A DNA stretch of 64,000 nucleotides from Pradoshia eiseniae (GTDB taxonomy: Bacteria > Bacillota > Bacilli > Bacillales > Pradoshiaceae): NCBI RefSeq assembly GCF_002946355.1, contig NZ_PKOZ01000001.1, positions 915,931-979,930 on the forward strand. The letters are read 5' to 3'. The notes under the pieces were generated by a model. It did no database searches. It saw only the letters and a program-made list of their open reading frames with translations, and had not been told where the DNA came from. This document shows positions 54,696 to 62,601 of the stretch, in pieces; positions within the stretch are counted from its first letter, which is position 1; every line of letters starts with the position of its first letter. Made by a program: the position numbers and the translations under genes.

Positions 54696-55010
54696 GAGAA
54701 AGTCCACCCTATGCCCAGGCAACATGGGTGAAGGGTGGGCAAAGGATGGGAATCGTCAGAGAAAGCCCACCCTATGCCCAGGCAACATGGGTGAAGGGTG
54801 GGCAAAGGATGGGAATCGTCAGAGAAAGCCCACCCTATGCCCAGGCAACATGGGTGAAGGGTGGGCAAAGGATGGGAATCGTCAGAGAAAGTCCACCCTA
54901 TGCCCAGGCAACAGGGGTGAAGGGTGGGCATAGGGTGGGAATCGTCAGAGAAAGCCCACGCTTTCCCCAGGCAACAAGGGCGAAGGGTGGGCATAGGGTG
55001 GACATCCCAA
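54696..55010. repeat. Minisatellite: five tandem 63-bp units with a hairpin in each
   Basis: Units start at 54696, 54759, 54822, 54885 and 54948, with a degenerate sixth start at 55011; the period is exactly 63. Units 2 and 3 are identical, unit 1 differs once, units 4 and 5 diverge increasingly. Each contains CCCACCCT and AGGGTGGG as inverted arms (for example 54766-54773 and 54795-54802) with an inner CCCA/TGGG pair. The period is a multiple of three and free of stops in several frames on both strands, so long spurious reading frames run through it. I see no promoter in the 54588-55136 interval. Confidence 0.9.
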
Positions 55011-55136
55011 GAGAACTCCATCCTTTCCACATCCACACGCACCCCAATCCAACAAAACAAACCCATTCTCCATGAACCTCGGTCTTTCCCCCGCCATTCC
55101 TGCATAAAATTAGGATGGGGAGATGGGGGTGTACAA

Positions 55137-56489
55137 GTGAAGGATTATGTGTTTCATCGGGATTTAACGAAAACGTACCCAATCATCACGCATGGCAAAG
55201 GTGTTTATCTTTATGGGGAAGACGGAAAGCGGTATTTGGATGGATGCTCAGGTGCGGTAGCGGCCAATTTGGGGCATGGCGATAAGAGGATTGCAGAGGC
55301 AATGGCCTTGCAGGCAGAAAAGGCGGCTTTTGTTCATACAATGCGTTTTGAGACGCCTGTTTTACATAAGCTGGCGGAGAAAATTGGGAAGCTGGCACCG
55401 GGTTCACTGAACAGGGTGTATTTTACATGCGGGGGTTCAGAGGCGAATGAAAGTGCGATTAAGCTTTCACGTCAATATTTCCGAAATCGGGGCGAGCCTG
55501 AAAAGCAGGTGGTGATTGGCAGGTGGCTATCCTATCATGGCAATACGATCGGGTCTTTATCAGCAGGAGGCGATATCAAGAGAAGGCAGCCATATAACGG
55601 ATATTTGCTGCCTTTTCAGCATGTGTCGGCCCCGCATTGTCTCCACTGCCCGTTTAACAGGGAAGAGAGTGATTGTGAGACCAAGAAGGATTGGTCGTGT
55701 GTGGCGGAATTGGAGCGGCTTATTTTAGAAATTGGCCCGAGCCAAGTATCTGCCTTTATCGCGGAACCTTTCACTGGAAGTCAAGCGGGCGCTGTTCCTC
55801 CGCCAAAGTCTTATTTTCGAGAGGTTCGGGCGCTTTGCGATCGATATGATGTGCTTTTAATAATAGATGAGGTAATGACAGGCTTCTGCAGGACTGGTGC
55901 GCATTTTGCGATTGAGCATTATGGCGTTGAGCCTGATATCATCACATTTGGGAAGGGTGTTTCAGGCGGCTATTCTGCTCTTGGCGGAATGATTGTGCAT
56001 GACAAAATTATCGATACACTCCTGCAGTATGGTGATGGGAAATTTGTCCATGGCTATACGTACAGCGGTCATCCTGTTACTGTTGCGGCCGGGCTTGCGG
56101 CTATGGATATATATGAGAGCGAGCATATTCTTAGAAATGTGAAGGGGCTTGAGGGTCACTTATTCGAGGGTCTCGACAATCTCAGGAAAAAGTATCCCTT
56201 TGTGTATGATATTCGGGGGAAAGGTCTCTTTTTTGGCATTGAGCTTGCCTCAAACCAAGATGGGCAGCCATTTCCACCCGATCTGCGAATTGCTGAGCGC
56301 TTAAATGAGAAAGCGATGGAATTGGGAGCGGTGTTTTACCCGGGTAACGGGACCGTTAATGGATATGCCGGAGATCACTTAATTATCGCTCCTCCACTTA
56401 TCATTTCAGAAAGAGAAGTAGATGAATTAATTAGCTTGCTTGATGATGCGCTAAAAGATTTGGCGGATTCCTTGAAGGAGGGCACATGA
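55137..56489 (+). CDS. Class III PLP aminotransferase (YodT-like)
   Basis: 450 residues from the GTG at 55137 (product begins MKDYVFHRDLTKTYPIITHGKG). This matches the family start, so the frame running back through the repeats to 54924 is not part of the gene. PLP-binding Lys273 is in IITFGKGVSGGYSALG, with LLIIDEVMTGFCRTG (Asp over the pyridine nitrogen) and FTCGGSEANESAIKLSRQY for the phosphate. Members transfer amino groups from omega-amino or beta-amino acids to pyruvate or 2-oxoglutarate. First gene of a tight catabolic operon: the next ATG is one base past its stop. Confidence 0.88.
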   Translation: MKDYVFHRDLTKTYPIITHGKGVYLYGEDGKRYLDGCSGAVAANLGHGDKRIAEAMALQAEKAAFVHTMRFETPVLHKLAEKIGKLAPGSLNRVYFTCGGSEANESAIKLSRQYFRNRGEPEKQVVIGRWLSYHGNTIGSLSAGGDIKRRQPYNGYLLPFQHVSAPHCLHCPFNREESDCETKKDWSCVAELERLILEIGPSQVSAFIAEPFTGSQAGAVPPPKSYFREVRALCDRYDVLLIIDEVMTGFCRTGAHFAIEHYGVEPDIITFGKGVSGGYSALGGMIVHDKIIDTLLQYGDGKFVHGYTYSGHPVTVAAGLAAMDIYESEHILRNVKGLEGHLFEGLDNLRKKYPFVYDIRGKGLFFGIELASNQDGQPFPPDLRIAERLNEKAMELGAVFYPGNGTVNGYAGDHLIIAPPLIISEREVDELISLLDDALKDLADSLKEGT

Positions 56490-56490
56490 T

Positions 56491-57774
56491 ATGAAACATG
56501 CAGAAACAGCATATTTGCAGGGGTTGGCGAAGAAGCATATTTCTCCAGTAAGCACGAGGGTTACGGATTTAGTGATAAAGCGGGCAAAAGGGGCGCGTTT
56601 CTGGACAACTGATGGAAGAGAATACATTGATTTTGTGTCAGGTGTAGCCTCCAATGGATTAGGGCATGCCCATGACTCCATGGTGAAAGCCATCCAGGAA
56701 CAGGCAGAGAACCTCATCCATTTTGGCTTGAATTATGGCTATTACGAGTCAGTCGTTAAGCTTTCTGAGAAGATTGCCCAAATTGCCCCGGGAAACCTTG
56801 ATACAATTTTTTTCTCCAATTCAGGCGGGGAAGCGATTGATGGGGCATTGAAAATGGCGCGTGCCGTGACGGGTAGACCAGGTATTATCGCTTTTGACGG
56901 CTCCTTTCATGGAAGAACATTAGGTGCGACTTCAGTGACCGGATCGAGCAGCAAATATCGGACCTCCTATGAGCCATTATTAGGGGAGATTTATCATGCG
57001 ACTTATCCATACCCTGGGCTTTTAAAAGAAAATGCCCCTAAAAACATGATGAGATATAGTCTTTCACAAATTGAATCATTATTTGAGCTTAGAATCGCTC
57101 CAGAACGGGTAGCAGCGATATTAATTGAGCCTGTGATGGGTGAGGGCGGATATTATCCGGCTCCGAATGAATTCTTGCAGGAGCTGAGGAAAATAGCCGA
57201 CCAATATGGGATTCTCCTTATATTTGATGAGGTGCAAACAGGCTTTGGCCGAACAGGGAAGATGTTTGCATCCGAGCATTCAGGGGTCATCCCAGATATC
57301 CTTGTTCTTGCTAAAGCATTATCTGGAGGAATGCCTCTAGGGGCAATCGTAGCAAGCCGCGAGCTGCATGAGAAATGGCCGACAGGCGCTCATGGATCTA
57401 CATTTGGGGGAAATCCGGTATCCTGTGCAGCTGCCCTTGCCAGTATTAACGTGATTGAGACGGAGAATTTGGTGAAACGAAGTGAGTGGCTTGGCAAAAA
57501 AATCGTACAAAGGCTTAAGGAAAATTTGCGGAAGTATCGGGATATTAAAGATATTCGGGGCGTCGGAATGATGATCGGCATTGAATTTCAGCCTGAGGTG
57601 GCTGCCCAAATTGTGCCGGCTATCAAGGCAAGATGCCTTGAGAAGCATTTGCTGATCATGAGCTGCGGGGTTAATGGGCAGACGATTCGTCTAATGCTTC
57701 CATTGAATATAAAGGAAGAAGATATGGATATTGGTTTATCCATTCTTGAAAATGCCATCGGCGAACTGATTTAA
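56491..57774 (+). CDS. 4-aminobutyrate aminotransferase-like class III aminotransferase
   Basis: 427 residues. Lys275 in LVLAKALSGGMPLGAI holds PLP; LLIFDEVQTGFGRTGKMFASEH, FSNSGGEAIDGALKMAR and GSFHGRTLGATSVTGSSSKYR are the GabT/PuuE landmarks. It is therefore an omega-aminotransferase giving a semialdehyde, which the next gene's dehydrogenase would oxidise. AAGGAGGGC from the end of the preceding gene serves as ribosome site. Two different class III aminotransferases in series suggest a substrate with two amino groups or two substrates; no uptake gene is in the operon. Confidence 0.88.
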   Translation: MKHAETAYLQGLAKKHISPVSTRVTDLVIKRAKGARFWTTDGREYIDFVSGVASNGLGHAHDSMVKAIQEQAENLIHFGLNYGYYESVVKLSEKIAQIAPGNLDTIFFSNSGGEAIDGALKMARAVTGRPGIIAFDGSFHGRTLGATSVTGSSSKYRTSYEPLLGEIYHATYPYPGLLKENAPKNMMRYSLSQIESLFELRIAPERVAAILIEPVMGEGGYYPAPNEFLQELRKIADQYGILLIFDEVQTGFGRTGKMFASEHSGVIPDILVLAKALSGGMPLGAIVASRELHEKWPTGAHGSTFGGNPVSCAAALASINVIETENLVKRSEWLGKKIVQRLKENLRKYRDIKDIRGVGMMIGIEFQPEVAAQIVPAIKARCLEKHLLIMSCGVNGQTIRLMLPLNIKEEDMDIGLSILENAIGELI

Positions 57775-57786
57775 GGAGGTGCGGAT

Positions 57787-59229
57787 TTGAGCGCAATCAA
57801 GCAAAAGCTATTTATCAACGGGCAGTGGGAGAGCAAATTGGATCAACGATTCTTAGAAAGCATCAATCCGGCCAATAAAGATGTGGTCGGGTATTATGCG
57901 AGTGCGGACGAAGTGCAGGTTAATCATGCTGTTGAGTCAGCCCATGCAGCTTATTCTGAATGGAAAAGGACACCCGCTCCTGTAAGGGCATCCTACCTCT
58001 ACAAAGCAGCGGAAATTTGTGCAGGACGAAAAGAAGAGCTTGCGATGATTATGACAAAGGAAATGGGCAAGGTTCTGGCGGAAACGCTCGGTGAAGTGAA
58101 TGTCGTCATTGAAACATGCAAATATATGGCAGCTGAGGGGCGGCGCATGTTCGGAGAAACAGTCCCCTCCGGAATGCCGAATTGTGACATCACGATGGTA
58201 CGTGAACCTCTCGGTGTCATTGCTTGTATCACTCCGTGGAATTTCCCGGTAGCGCTAGCATCATATAAAATTTGTGCCGCTATCATAAGCGGAAATGCCG
58301 TTGTTTGGAAACCTGCATCAGAAACGGCTCTTTCAGCCGGGATATTAACGGAAATTTTTCAACAGGCGGGATTACCGGATGGTGTCATCAATTTAATTAC
58401 AGGGTCAGGAAGCAAGGTTGGTAAACAATTGGCGAGCCATCCTCAGGTGGCGGCAATATCTTTTACCGGATCAACGGAAGTTGGGAAAGACCTTTCAATC
58501 GAGGCCGCCAGACAGATGAAAAAAATCTCGATGGAGCTTGGCGGGAAGAATGCGGCGATAGTGCTTCAGGATGCCGATTTGACAAAGGCAGCGGATTGTA
58601 TTGTGCGCGCCGCTTTCTCGACAACTGGCCAGAAATGCACAGCAACAAGCCGCGTCATCGTTGAAAGAGATGTTAAACAAGACCTTTTGGATTTGGTCGT
58701 TCAAAAAACCAAAGGCTTAAAAATAGGGAATGGCATGAAATCAGGGATTGAAGTGGGACCATTAGTGAATGAACAGCAGTTTCATATTGTTCAATCCTAT
58801 GTGGAAGCCGCATTGACAGAGGGTGCAACGCTTGAATGCGGAGGAAAAACCATCGAAGACCAAGGCGGCTATTTTTATGAGCCGACGATTCTGAGCAATG
58901 TAAAACCTGAGCATAAAGTTGCTAAAGAGGAAATATTCGGTCCCGTTTTGGCCTTTATTGAGGCTGAGGATTATGAGGATGCCATAAAAATCAACAATCA
59001 AACGGTGTATGGGCTATCCACTTCCTTGTTTACGGAAAGTCTTCATTATGCAAAACGCGGGGCGCGTGAAATAGAGAGCGGATTAGTATATGTCAATAAT
59101 GGAACGGCCAACGCGGAAATTGGTGTTGCGTTTGGCGGATGGAAGCAATCAGGGAATGGCGCGCGTGAAGTGTCCCATCACGCATTCGATAGCATGACGG
59201 AATGGAAATCCATTTATGTAACTTATTAA
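57787..59229 (+). CDS. Semialdehyde dehydrogenase, aldehyde dehydrogenase superfamily (GucD/KGSADH-like)
   Basis: 480 residues. Catalytic Cys284 in TTGQKCTATSR and general base Glu250 in MELGGKNA, with the NAD(P) site around ITPWNFPVALASYKICAAI and FTGSTEVGK. The GQKCTATSR context resembles 2-oxoglutarate-semialdehyde dehydrogenase of Bacillus more than GabD, but succinate or another semialdehyde is possible. TTG start with a perfect TTAAGGAGGTG eight bases upstream. It lies 12 bases after the aminotransferase gene and likely oxidises its product. Confidence 0.88.
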   Translation: MSAIKQKLFINGQWESKLDQRFLESINPANKDVVGYYASADEVQVNHAVESAHAAYSEWKRTPAPVRASYLYKAAEICAGRKEELAMIMTKEMGKVLAETLGEVNVVIETCKYMAAEGRRMFGETVPSGMPNCDITMVREPLGVIACITPWNFPVALASYKICAAIISGNAVVWKPASETALSAGILTEIFQQAGLPDGVINLITGSGSKVGKQLASHPQVAAISFTGSTEVGKDLSIEAARQMKKISMELGGKNAAIVLQDADLTKAADCIVRAAFSTTGQKCTATSRVIVERDVKQDLLDLVVQKTKGLKIGNGMKSGIEVGPLVNEQQFHIVQSYVEAALTEGATLECGGKTIEDQGGYFYEPTILSNVKPEHKVAKEEIFGPVLAFIEAEDYEDAIKINNQTVYGLSTSLFTESLHYAKRGAREIESGLVYVNNGTANAEIGVAFGGWKQSGNGAREVSHHAFDSMTEWKSIYVTY

Positions 59230-59252
59230 AGAAAGGGGGCCTTTTTAGATAA

Positions 59253-60737
59253 ATGAAGCAGTGGAGAATTGGTGTCGCTTTTTTTTATCATGAGTCCCAT
59301 AGCTTCGTCCGTGAGAAGACAACGATCGAAGATTTTAAAAGGGAAGGTTTTTTCAAGGGGCAGGAAATTGTGGATGTGTATACTGGCACAAAGACAGAGG
59401 TTGGCGGTTTTCTAGATGAATTAGCGCTGGATGAGCGATTTTCGGTTGTTCCTCTTCAATGTGCTGCAGCCATTCCTTCTGGGGTGGTCACATTTGAGAC
59501 CTATGAAGAGATCGAGGCAGGGCTTCTTAAGGAGCTAAAGACTGCCGGTCAACTCGATGGACTCTTGCTTGCCCTCCATGGAGCGATGGTTGTTGAAGGA
59601 CTTGAAAACGCAGAGATGAGTTTGATTAATGCAATCAGGGAGGAGATTGGAGAAAGCATCCCATTTGCGACAACGCTTGATATGCATGCTAATATAAGTC
59701 CGTTGCTGACAGAATGCTCTCCTTATCATTTTGGCTTTAAAACATATCCGCATATTGATATGTATGAACAAGGGAGAAGAGCCGCTTCCGCTATTATGAA
59801 GCACCTCGGACAAAGAAAATTGTACGAAGCCGCTTGCATTAAACTGCCCATGCTACTTCCCTCGGTTAATATGAGAACAGAAGAGGGGCCGATGAAGCGA
59901 ATGATGGTAATGGCTGAACAGTACGAAAGGGAACCTGACATCTTAGCTGTCTCGGTATTTGGCGGGTTTCCTTATGGGGATGTAAAGGACGCGGGTGCAT
60001 CGGTTTTAGTCATCGCCAAGGATAAGGAGCGGGCTCAGACCGTGGCGAGTAGCATAGGGGAATACTATTGGGGGATTCGCCAGGAGTTCCTGGTCAATCT
60101 TCCTTCAATTAATGAGGCCATCGATATGATTTCCGAGCTAGAAGAAGAAAAGCCCATTGTACTTGCAGATATAGCGGATAATCCATTAAGCTGTGGAAGC
60201 GGAGATACAACCTTGCTGATTGAAGCCTTTTTGAACACGGATCTAAAAAAAGCATTAATCGGGCCAATCGCCGATCGAGAGACGTTCGAGCAATGCCGCA
60301 AAGCCGGGAAAGGAGCACGCTTAAAACTGTCTCTTGGCGGCAAGCATTATCCTGAATTTGGACGTCCTGTCGGTTTGGAGGCGGAGGTTCTGGCTATTAC
60401 CGATGGGATATTCTATAATAGCGGGCCGTTTAACCATGGCTTGAAAGTAGATGCACAGGGGGCCGCCTTTATTCGTTCTGGCGAAAGAGATTTTCTCATC
60501 ATCGGCCGGCCGCTGTCTGCAAATGATCCTGCATTATTTCGGCATATTGGAATTGAACCGTCAGATTACCGGTTTCTTGTGCTGAAGGCGAAGAATCACT
60601 TTCGCGCAGCCTTTGATCCATTAATCAGCAAAGTGATCTATGTAGATGCTCCAGGAGTTGCGACAAACAAAATCGTTCAATTGCCTTTTCAGAAGATTCC
60701 GCCTGGGTTGTGGCCGATCAATCAAGAAATTCAATAG
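59253..60737 (+). CDS. M81-family metallopeptidase (MlrC-like)
   Basis: 494 residues. MlrC of microcystin degraders is the characterised member: a zinc peptidase acting on small linear peptides with unusual residues. Candidate zinc ligands Asp and His are in TTLDMHANIS and His in FKTYPHIDMYEQG; FYHESHSF near the start and ADIADNPLSCGSGDTT in the second half (the MlrC C-terminal domain) are family marks. The ribosome site AAAGGGGG is 13 bases before the ATG, unusually far. In an operon with aminotransferases and a dehydrogenase it may release an amino compound from a peptide- or amide-type substrate. Confidence 0.88.
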   Translation: MKQWRIGVAFFYHESHSFVREKTTIEDFKREGFFKGQEIVDVYTGTKTEVGGFLDELALDERFSVVPLQCAAAIPSGVVTFETYEEIEAGLLKELKTAGQLDGLLLALHGAMVVEGLENAEMSLINAIREEIGESIPFATTLDMHANISPLLTECSPYHFGFKTYPHIDMYEQGRRAASAIMKHLGQRKLYEAACIKLPMLLPSVNMRTEEGPMKRMMVMAEQYEREPDILAVSVFGGFPYGDVKDAGASVLVIAKDKERAQTVASSIGEYYWGIRQEFLVNLPSINEAIDMISELEEEKPIVLADIADNPLSCGSGDTTLLIEAFLNTDLKKALIGPIADRETFEQCRKAGKGARLKLSLGGKHYPEFGRPVGLEAEVLAITDGIFYNSGPFNHGLKVDAQGAAFIRSGERDFLIIGRPLSANDPALFRHIGIEPSDYRFLVLKAKNHFRAAFDPLISKVIYVDAPGVATNKIVQLPFQKIPPGLWPINQEIQ

Positions 60738-60752
60738 AAGAGGGGAGACCGT

Positions 60753-61229
60753 ATGGCTAATAATCATAGAGAATACTATATAGAAATCCCACGTCAATTA
60801 ACACCAGAGCAGCAGCAAATGATGATTGAACTAGAGAAGGATGCTTTCCCAGGCCTTGGAGCAGTGGATGAACAAACATTAGTTCCAATCGCCAGATATG
60901 GGAAACTAATTTGGTACAAAAGGACAGGGGATGAGCGCCCGGTTGCGGTTTGTGAATGTCTGCGTGATTTCACCCAACCTGAGAAAGTATATATCTTCGG
61001 GTATTATGTCCGTTCCGACCAAAGCGGAAAAGGCCTCGGAAGCGCATTTTTGAAGGAAGTACTTGATGAGTTGCGCAAGGATGGCTTCAAGAAGGTCACA
61101 CTTACGGTGAGCGAAAGCAATGTAGCAGCTGTTAAACTATATGAGAAATGTGGTTTTACACAAGTGGAATTTCGTCAACATGAATTCGGAGAGGAAGAGC
61201 ATCGCCTTTATATGGAGAAAGAGCTATAA
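60753..61229 (+). CDS. GNAT N-acetyltransferase
   Basis: 158 residues. The acetyl-CoA loop is VRSDQSGKGLGSAFLKEVL (motif A), with the later GNAT strand-helix VTLTVSESNVAAVKLYEKCGFTQVEF. The acceptor is unknown. The LTPEQQQMMIELEKDAFPGLGAVDEQTLVPIARYG start is conserved in Bacillus relatives of this gene. It is 15 bases behind the M81 gene with GAGGGGAGA before the ATG, so it is the last gene of the same operon, and might detoxify or tag an amine in the pathway. Confidence 0.85.
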   Translation: MANNHREYYIEIPRQLTPEQQQMMIELEKDAFPGLGAVDEQTLVPIARYGKLIWYKRTGDERPVAVCECLRDFTQPEKVYIFGYYVRSDQSGKGLGSAFLKEVLDELRKDGFKKVTLTVSESNVAAVKLYEKCGFTQVEFRQHEFGEEEHRLYMEKEL

Positions 61230-61234
61230 GAAAA

Positions 61235-61280
61235 TTAAGCCATCCTTCGGCATTCTAACGCCTGAGGGTGGTTATTTTTT
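61235..61280 (+). terminator. Rho-independent terminator ending the catabolic operon
   Basis: AAGCCATCCTTCGGC pairs imperfectly with GCCTGAGGGTGGTT, followed by ATTTTTT. Confidence 0.78.
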
Positions 61281-61309
61281 GTCCCATCAATGGTATTTTT
61301 CAAGGGGTC

Positions 61310-61780
61310 ATGGTCTTAAGATTCTTGCGTCTTGTTGCCATTCTAAACATGTTTCGAAAATACTTCCCTGAATTAACCGGAATTTTGACAACAAATGGAT
61401 TAAGGAAGATGTTAAGAATCACCGGCGTCGTTATTATGCTTTCAGCCATACCAATCACGTATCTGGAAAAGGGGATAACCACGTTTGCAGAGGGAATTTG
61501 GTGGGCGATTGTTACCACAACGACAGTGGGCTATGGTGATATAGCGCCTGTTACTCTAGGCGGGCGCATAGTTGCTGTCTTGCTCATGTTTTTTGGCATT
61601 GGCTGTATCGGTACTATTACCGGTACAGTAGCGACTTATCTTCTTAAAGGCAAAGACAAGGATAATGAGAAGGAATTCGTGAAGAATAAGATTGATCAGC
61701 TCGAAACGTTATCGAATGAAGAATATGACATATTACTGCAGATGATTGGGGAGATTAGAAATGATAAACGTAGGTTATAA
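61310..61780 (+). CDS. Potassium channel protein, probably 5'-truncated
   Basis: 156 residues from ATG 61310. The pore is intact: outer helix TGVVIMLSAIPITYLEKG, pore helix IWWAIVTTTTVGYGDIAPVT with the K+ filter TVGYGD, and inner helix IVAVLLMFFGIGCIGTITGTVATYLL. A cytosolic tail ends IDQLETLSNEEYDILLQMIGEI. The residues before the pore, LRFLRLVAILNMFRKYFPELTGILTTNGLRK, look like the end of a voltage-sensor S4 and the S4-S5 linker of longer ~240-residue Bacillus channels, but S1-S3 are missing and upstream lies a terminator. It may still fold as a two-helix KcsA-like channel. The ribosome site is close and weak (AAGGGG). Confidence 0.7.
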   Translation: MVLRFLRLVAILNMFRKYFPELTGILTTNGLRKMLRITGVVIMLSAIPITYLEKGITTFAEGIWWAIVTTTTVGYGDIAPVTLGGRIVAVLLMFFGIGCIGTITGTVATYLLKGKDKDNEKEFVKNKIDQLETLSNEEYDILLQMIGEIRNDKRRL

Positions 61781-61845
61781 TTATATTTAAATAACTTATG
61801 CATTATCATTAAGCGTATTCTATTGAGGATTTTTTATTGATTTAT

Positions 61846-61860
61846 CAATAATTATTATAG
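61846..61860. promoter_or_regulatory. Upstream PerR box
   Basis: CAATAATTATTATAG matches the PerR consensus TTATAATNATTATAA at 12 of 15 positions. Confidence 0.55.
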
Positions 61861-61868
61861 AAAAAGCA

Positions 61869-61897
61869 TTGACAAACTCTTTCCTAATAATTATTAT
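61869..61897 (+). promoter_or_regulatory. SigA promoter of ahpC
   Basis: TTGACA, 17 bases, TATTAT. The -10 is inside the downstream PerR box. Confidence 0.8.
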
Positions 61898-61899
61898 AA
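61885..61899. promoter_or_regulatory. PerR box overlapping the ahpC promoter
   Basis: TAATAATTATTATAA matches TTATAATNATTATAA at 13 of the 14 fixed positions. Oxidation of PerR by peroxide would release the promoter. Confidence 0.85.
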
Positions 61900-61956
61900 A
61901 AAAGTATTAAGTTACAAATAAGAATCAATCGTTAGATTCAACTGGAGGAAATACAC

Positions 61957-62520
61957 ATGTCATTAATTAACAAGAAACTAGAAGATTTCAGCGTACAAGC
62001 TTACCATGATGGTGATTTTAAAGAAGTTACACTTGAAGATGTAAAAGGTAAATGGTCAATCTTCTTCTTCTATCCAGCAGACTTCACATTTGTTTGCCCG
62101 ACAGAATTAGCTGACCTTCAAGATAACTATGCGAAGCTTCAAGAAATTAACTGTGAAGTTTACTCTGTGTCAACTGACTCTCATTTCGTACATAAGGCAT
62201 GGGCGGATGCTACAGATACAATCGGCAAAATTAAATACCCAATGCTGGCTGACCCGGCGCACGTATTATCTCGCCAATTTGAAGTATTAATTGAAGAAGC
62301 AGGCCAAGCGCTTCGCGGCACATTCATCGTGAACCCTGAAGGCGAAATCAAGGCTTATGAAATCCATGACCTTGGCATTGGCCGTACAGCTGAAGAAACA
62401 GTTCGTAAAGTACAGGCTGCTCAATTCGTGGCAGAACACGGAGATAAAGTATGCCCAGCAAAATGGACGCCAGGTGAAGAAACACTTGAACCAAGCCTAG
62501 ACTTAATCGGCAAAATCTAA
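61957..62520 (+). CDS. ahpC: Alkyl hydroperoxide reductase subunit C (typical 2-Cys peroxiredoxin)
   Basis: Reduces H2O2 and organic hydroperoxides. 187 residues, family length. The peroxidatic Cys47 lies in FYPADFTFVCPTE, the resolving Cys166 in GDKVCPAKWTPG, and the GRTAEETVRKVQAAQF segment is standard AhpC. ACTGGAGG precedes the ATG. It is transcribed from a PerR-boxed promoter and followed, after a hairpin, by a reductase gene that should regenerate it. Confidence 0.97.
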   Translation: MSLINKKLEDFSVQAYHDGDFKEVTLEDVKGKWSIFFFYPADFTFVCPTELADLQDNYAKLQEINCEVYSVSTDSHFVHKAWADATDTIGKIKYPMLADPAHVLSRQFEVLIEEAGQALRGTFIVNPEGEIKAYEIHDLGIGRTAEETVRKVQAAQFVAEHGDKVCPAKWTPGEETLEPSLDLIGKI

Positions 62521-62542
62521 TTTTATACGCTAGATAAAAAGG

Positions 62543-62575
62543 AAAGAGGCGCTGAGATTATAAGTGCCTCTTTTC
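62543..62575 (+). terminator. Intercistronic hairpin between ahpC and the reductase gene
   Basis: AAAGAGGCGCT pairs with AGTGCCTCTTT, followed by TCAATA. The short T run suggests a partial terminator or mRNA 3'-end stabiliser that lets some polymerases continue. Confidence 0.7.
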
Positions 62576-62601
62576 AATACAAAGAGTAGGGTGAGAATGA
62601 A

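Noticed and set aside
54696-55010. CRISPR array
   Set aside because: The units are contiguous 63-bp tandem repeats with no variable spacers, and no cas genes are present.
54924-55136. N-terminal extension of the first aminotransferase through the tandem repeats
   Set aside because: The added ~71 residues are translated repeat and low-complexity sequence. The family N-terminus begins at the GTG at 55137, which has a G-rich ribosome site.
54668-55182. Long reading frames on both strands across the 63-bp repeats (periodic 21-residue peptides)
   Set aside because: A stop-free repeat whose period is a multiple of three opens frames automatically. There is no ribosome site, no unique sequence and no recognisable start.
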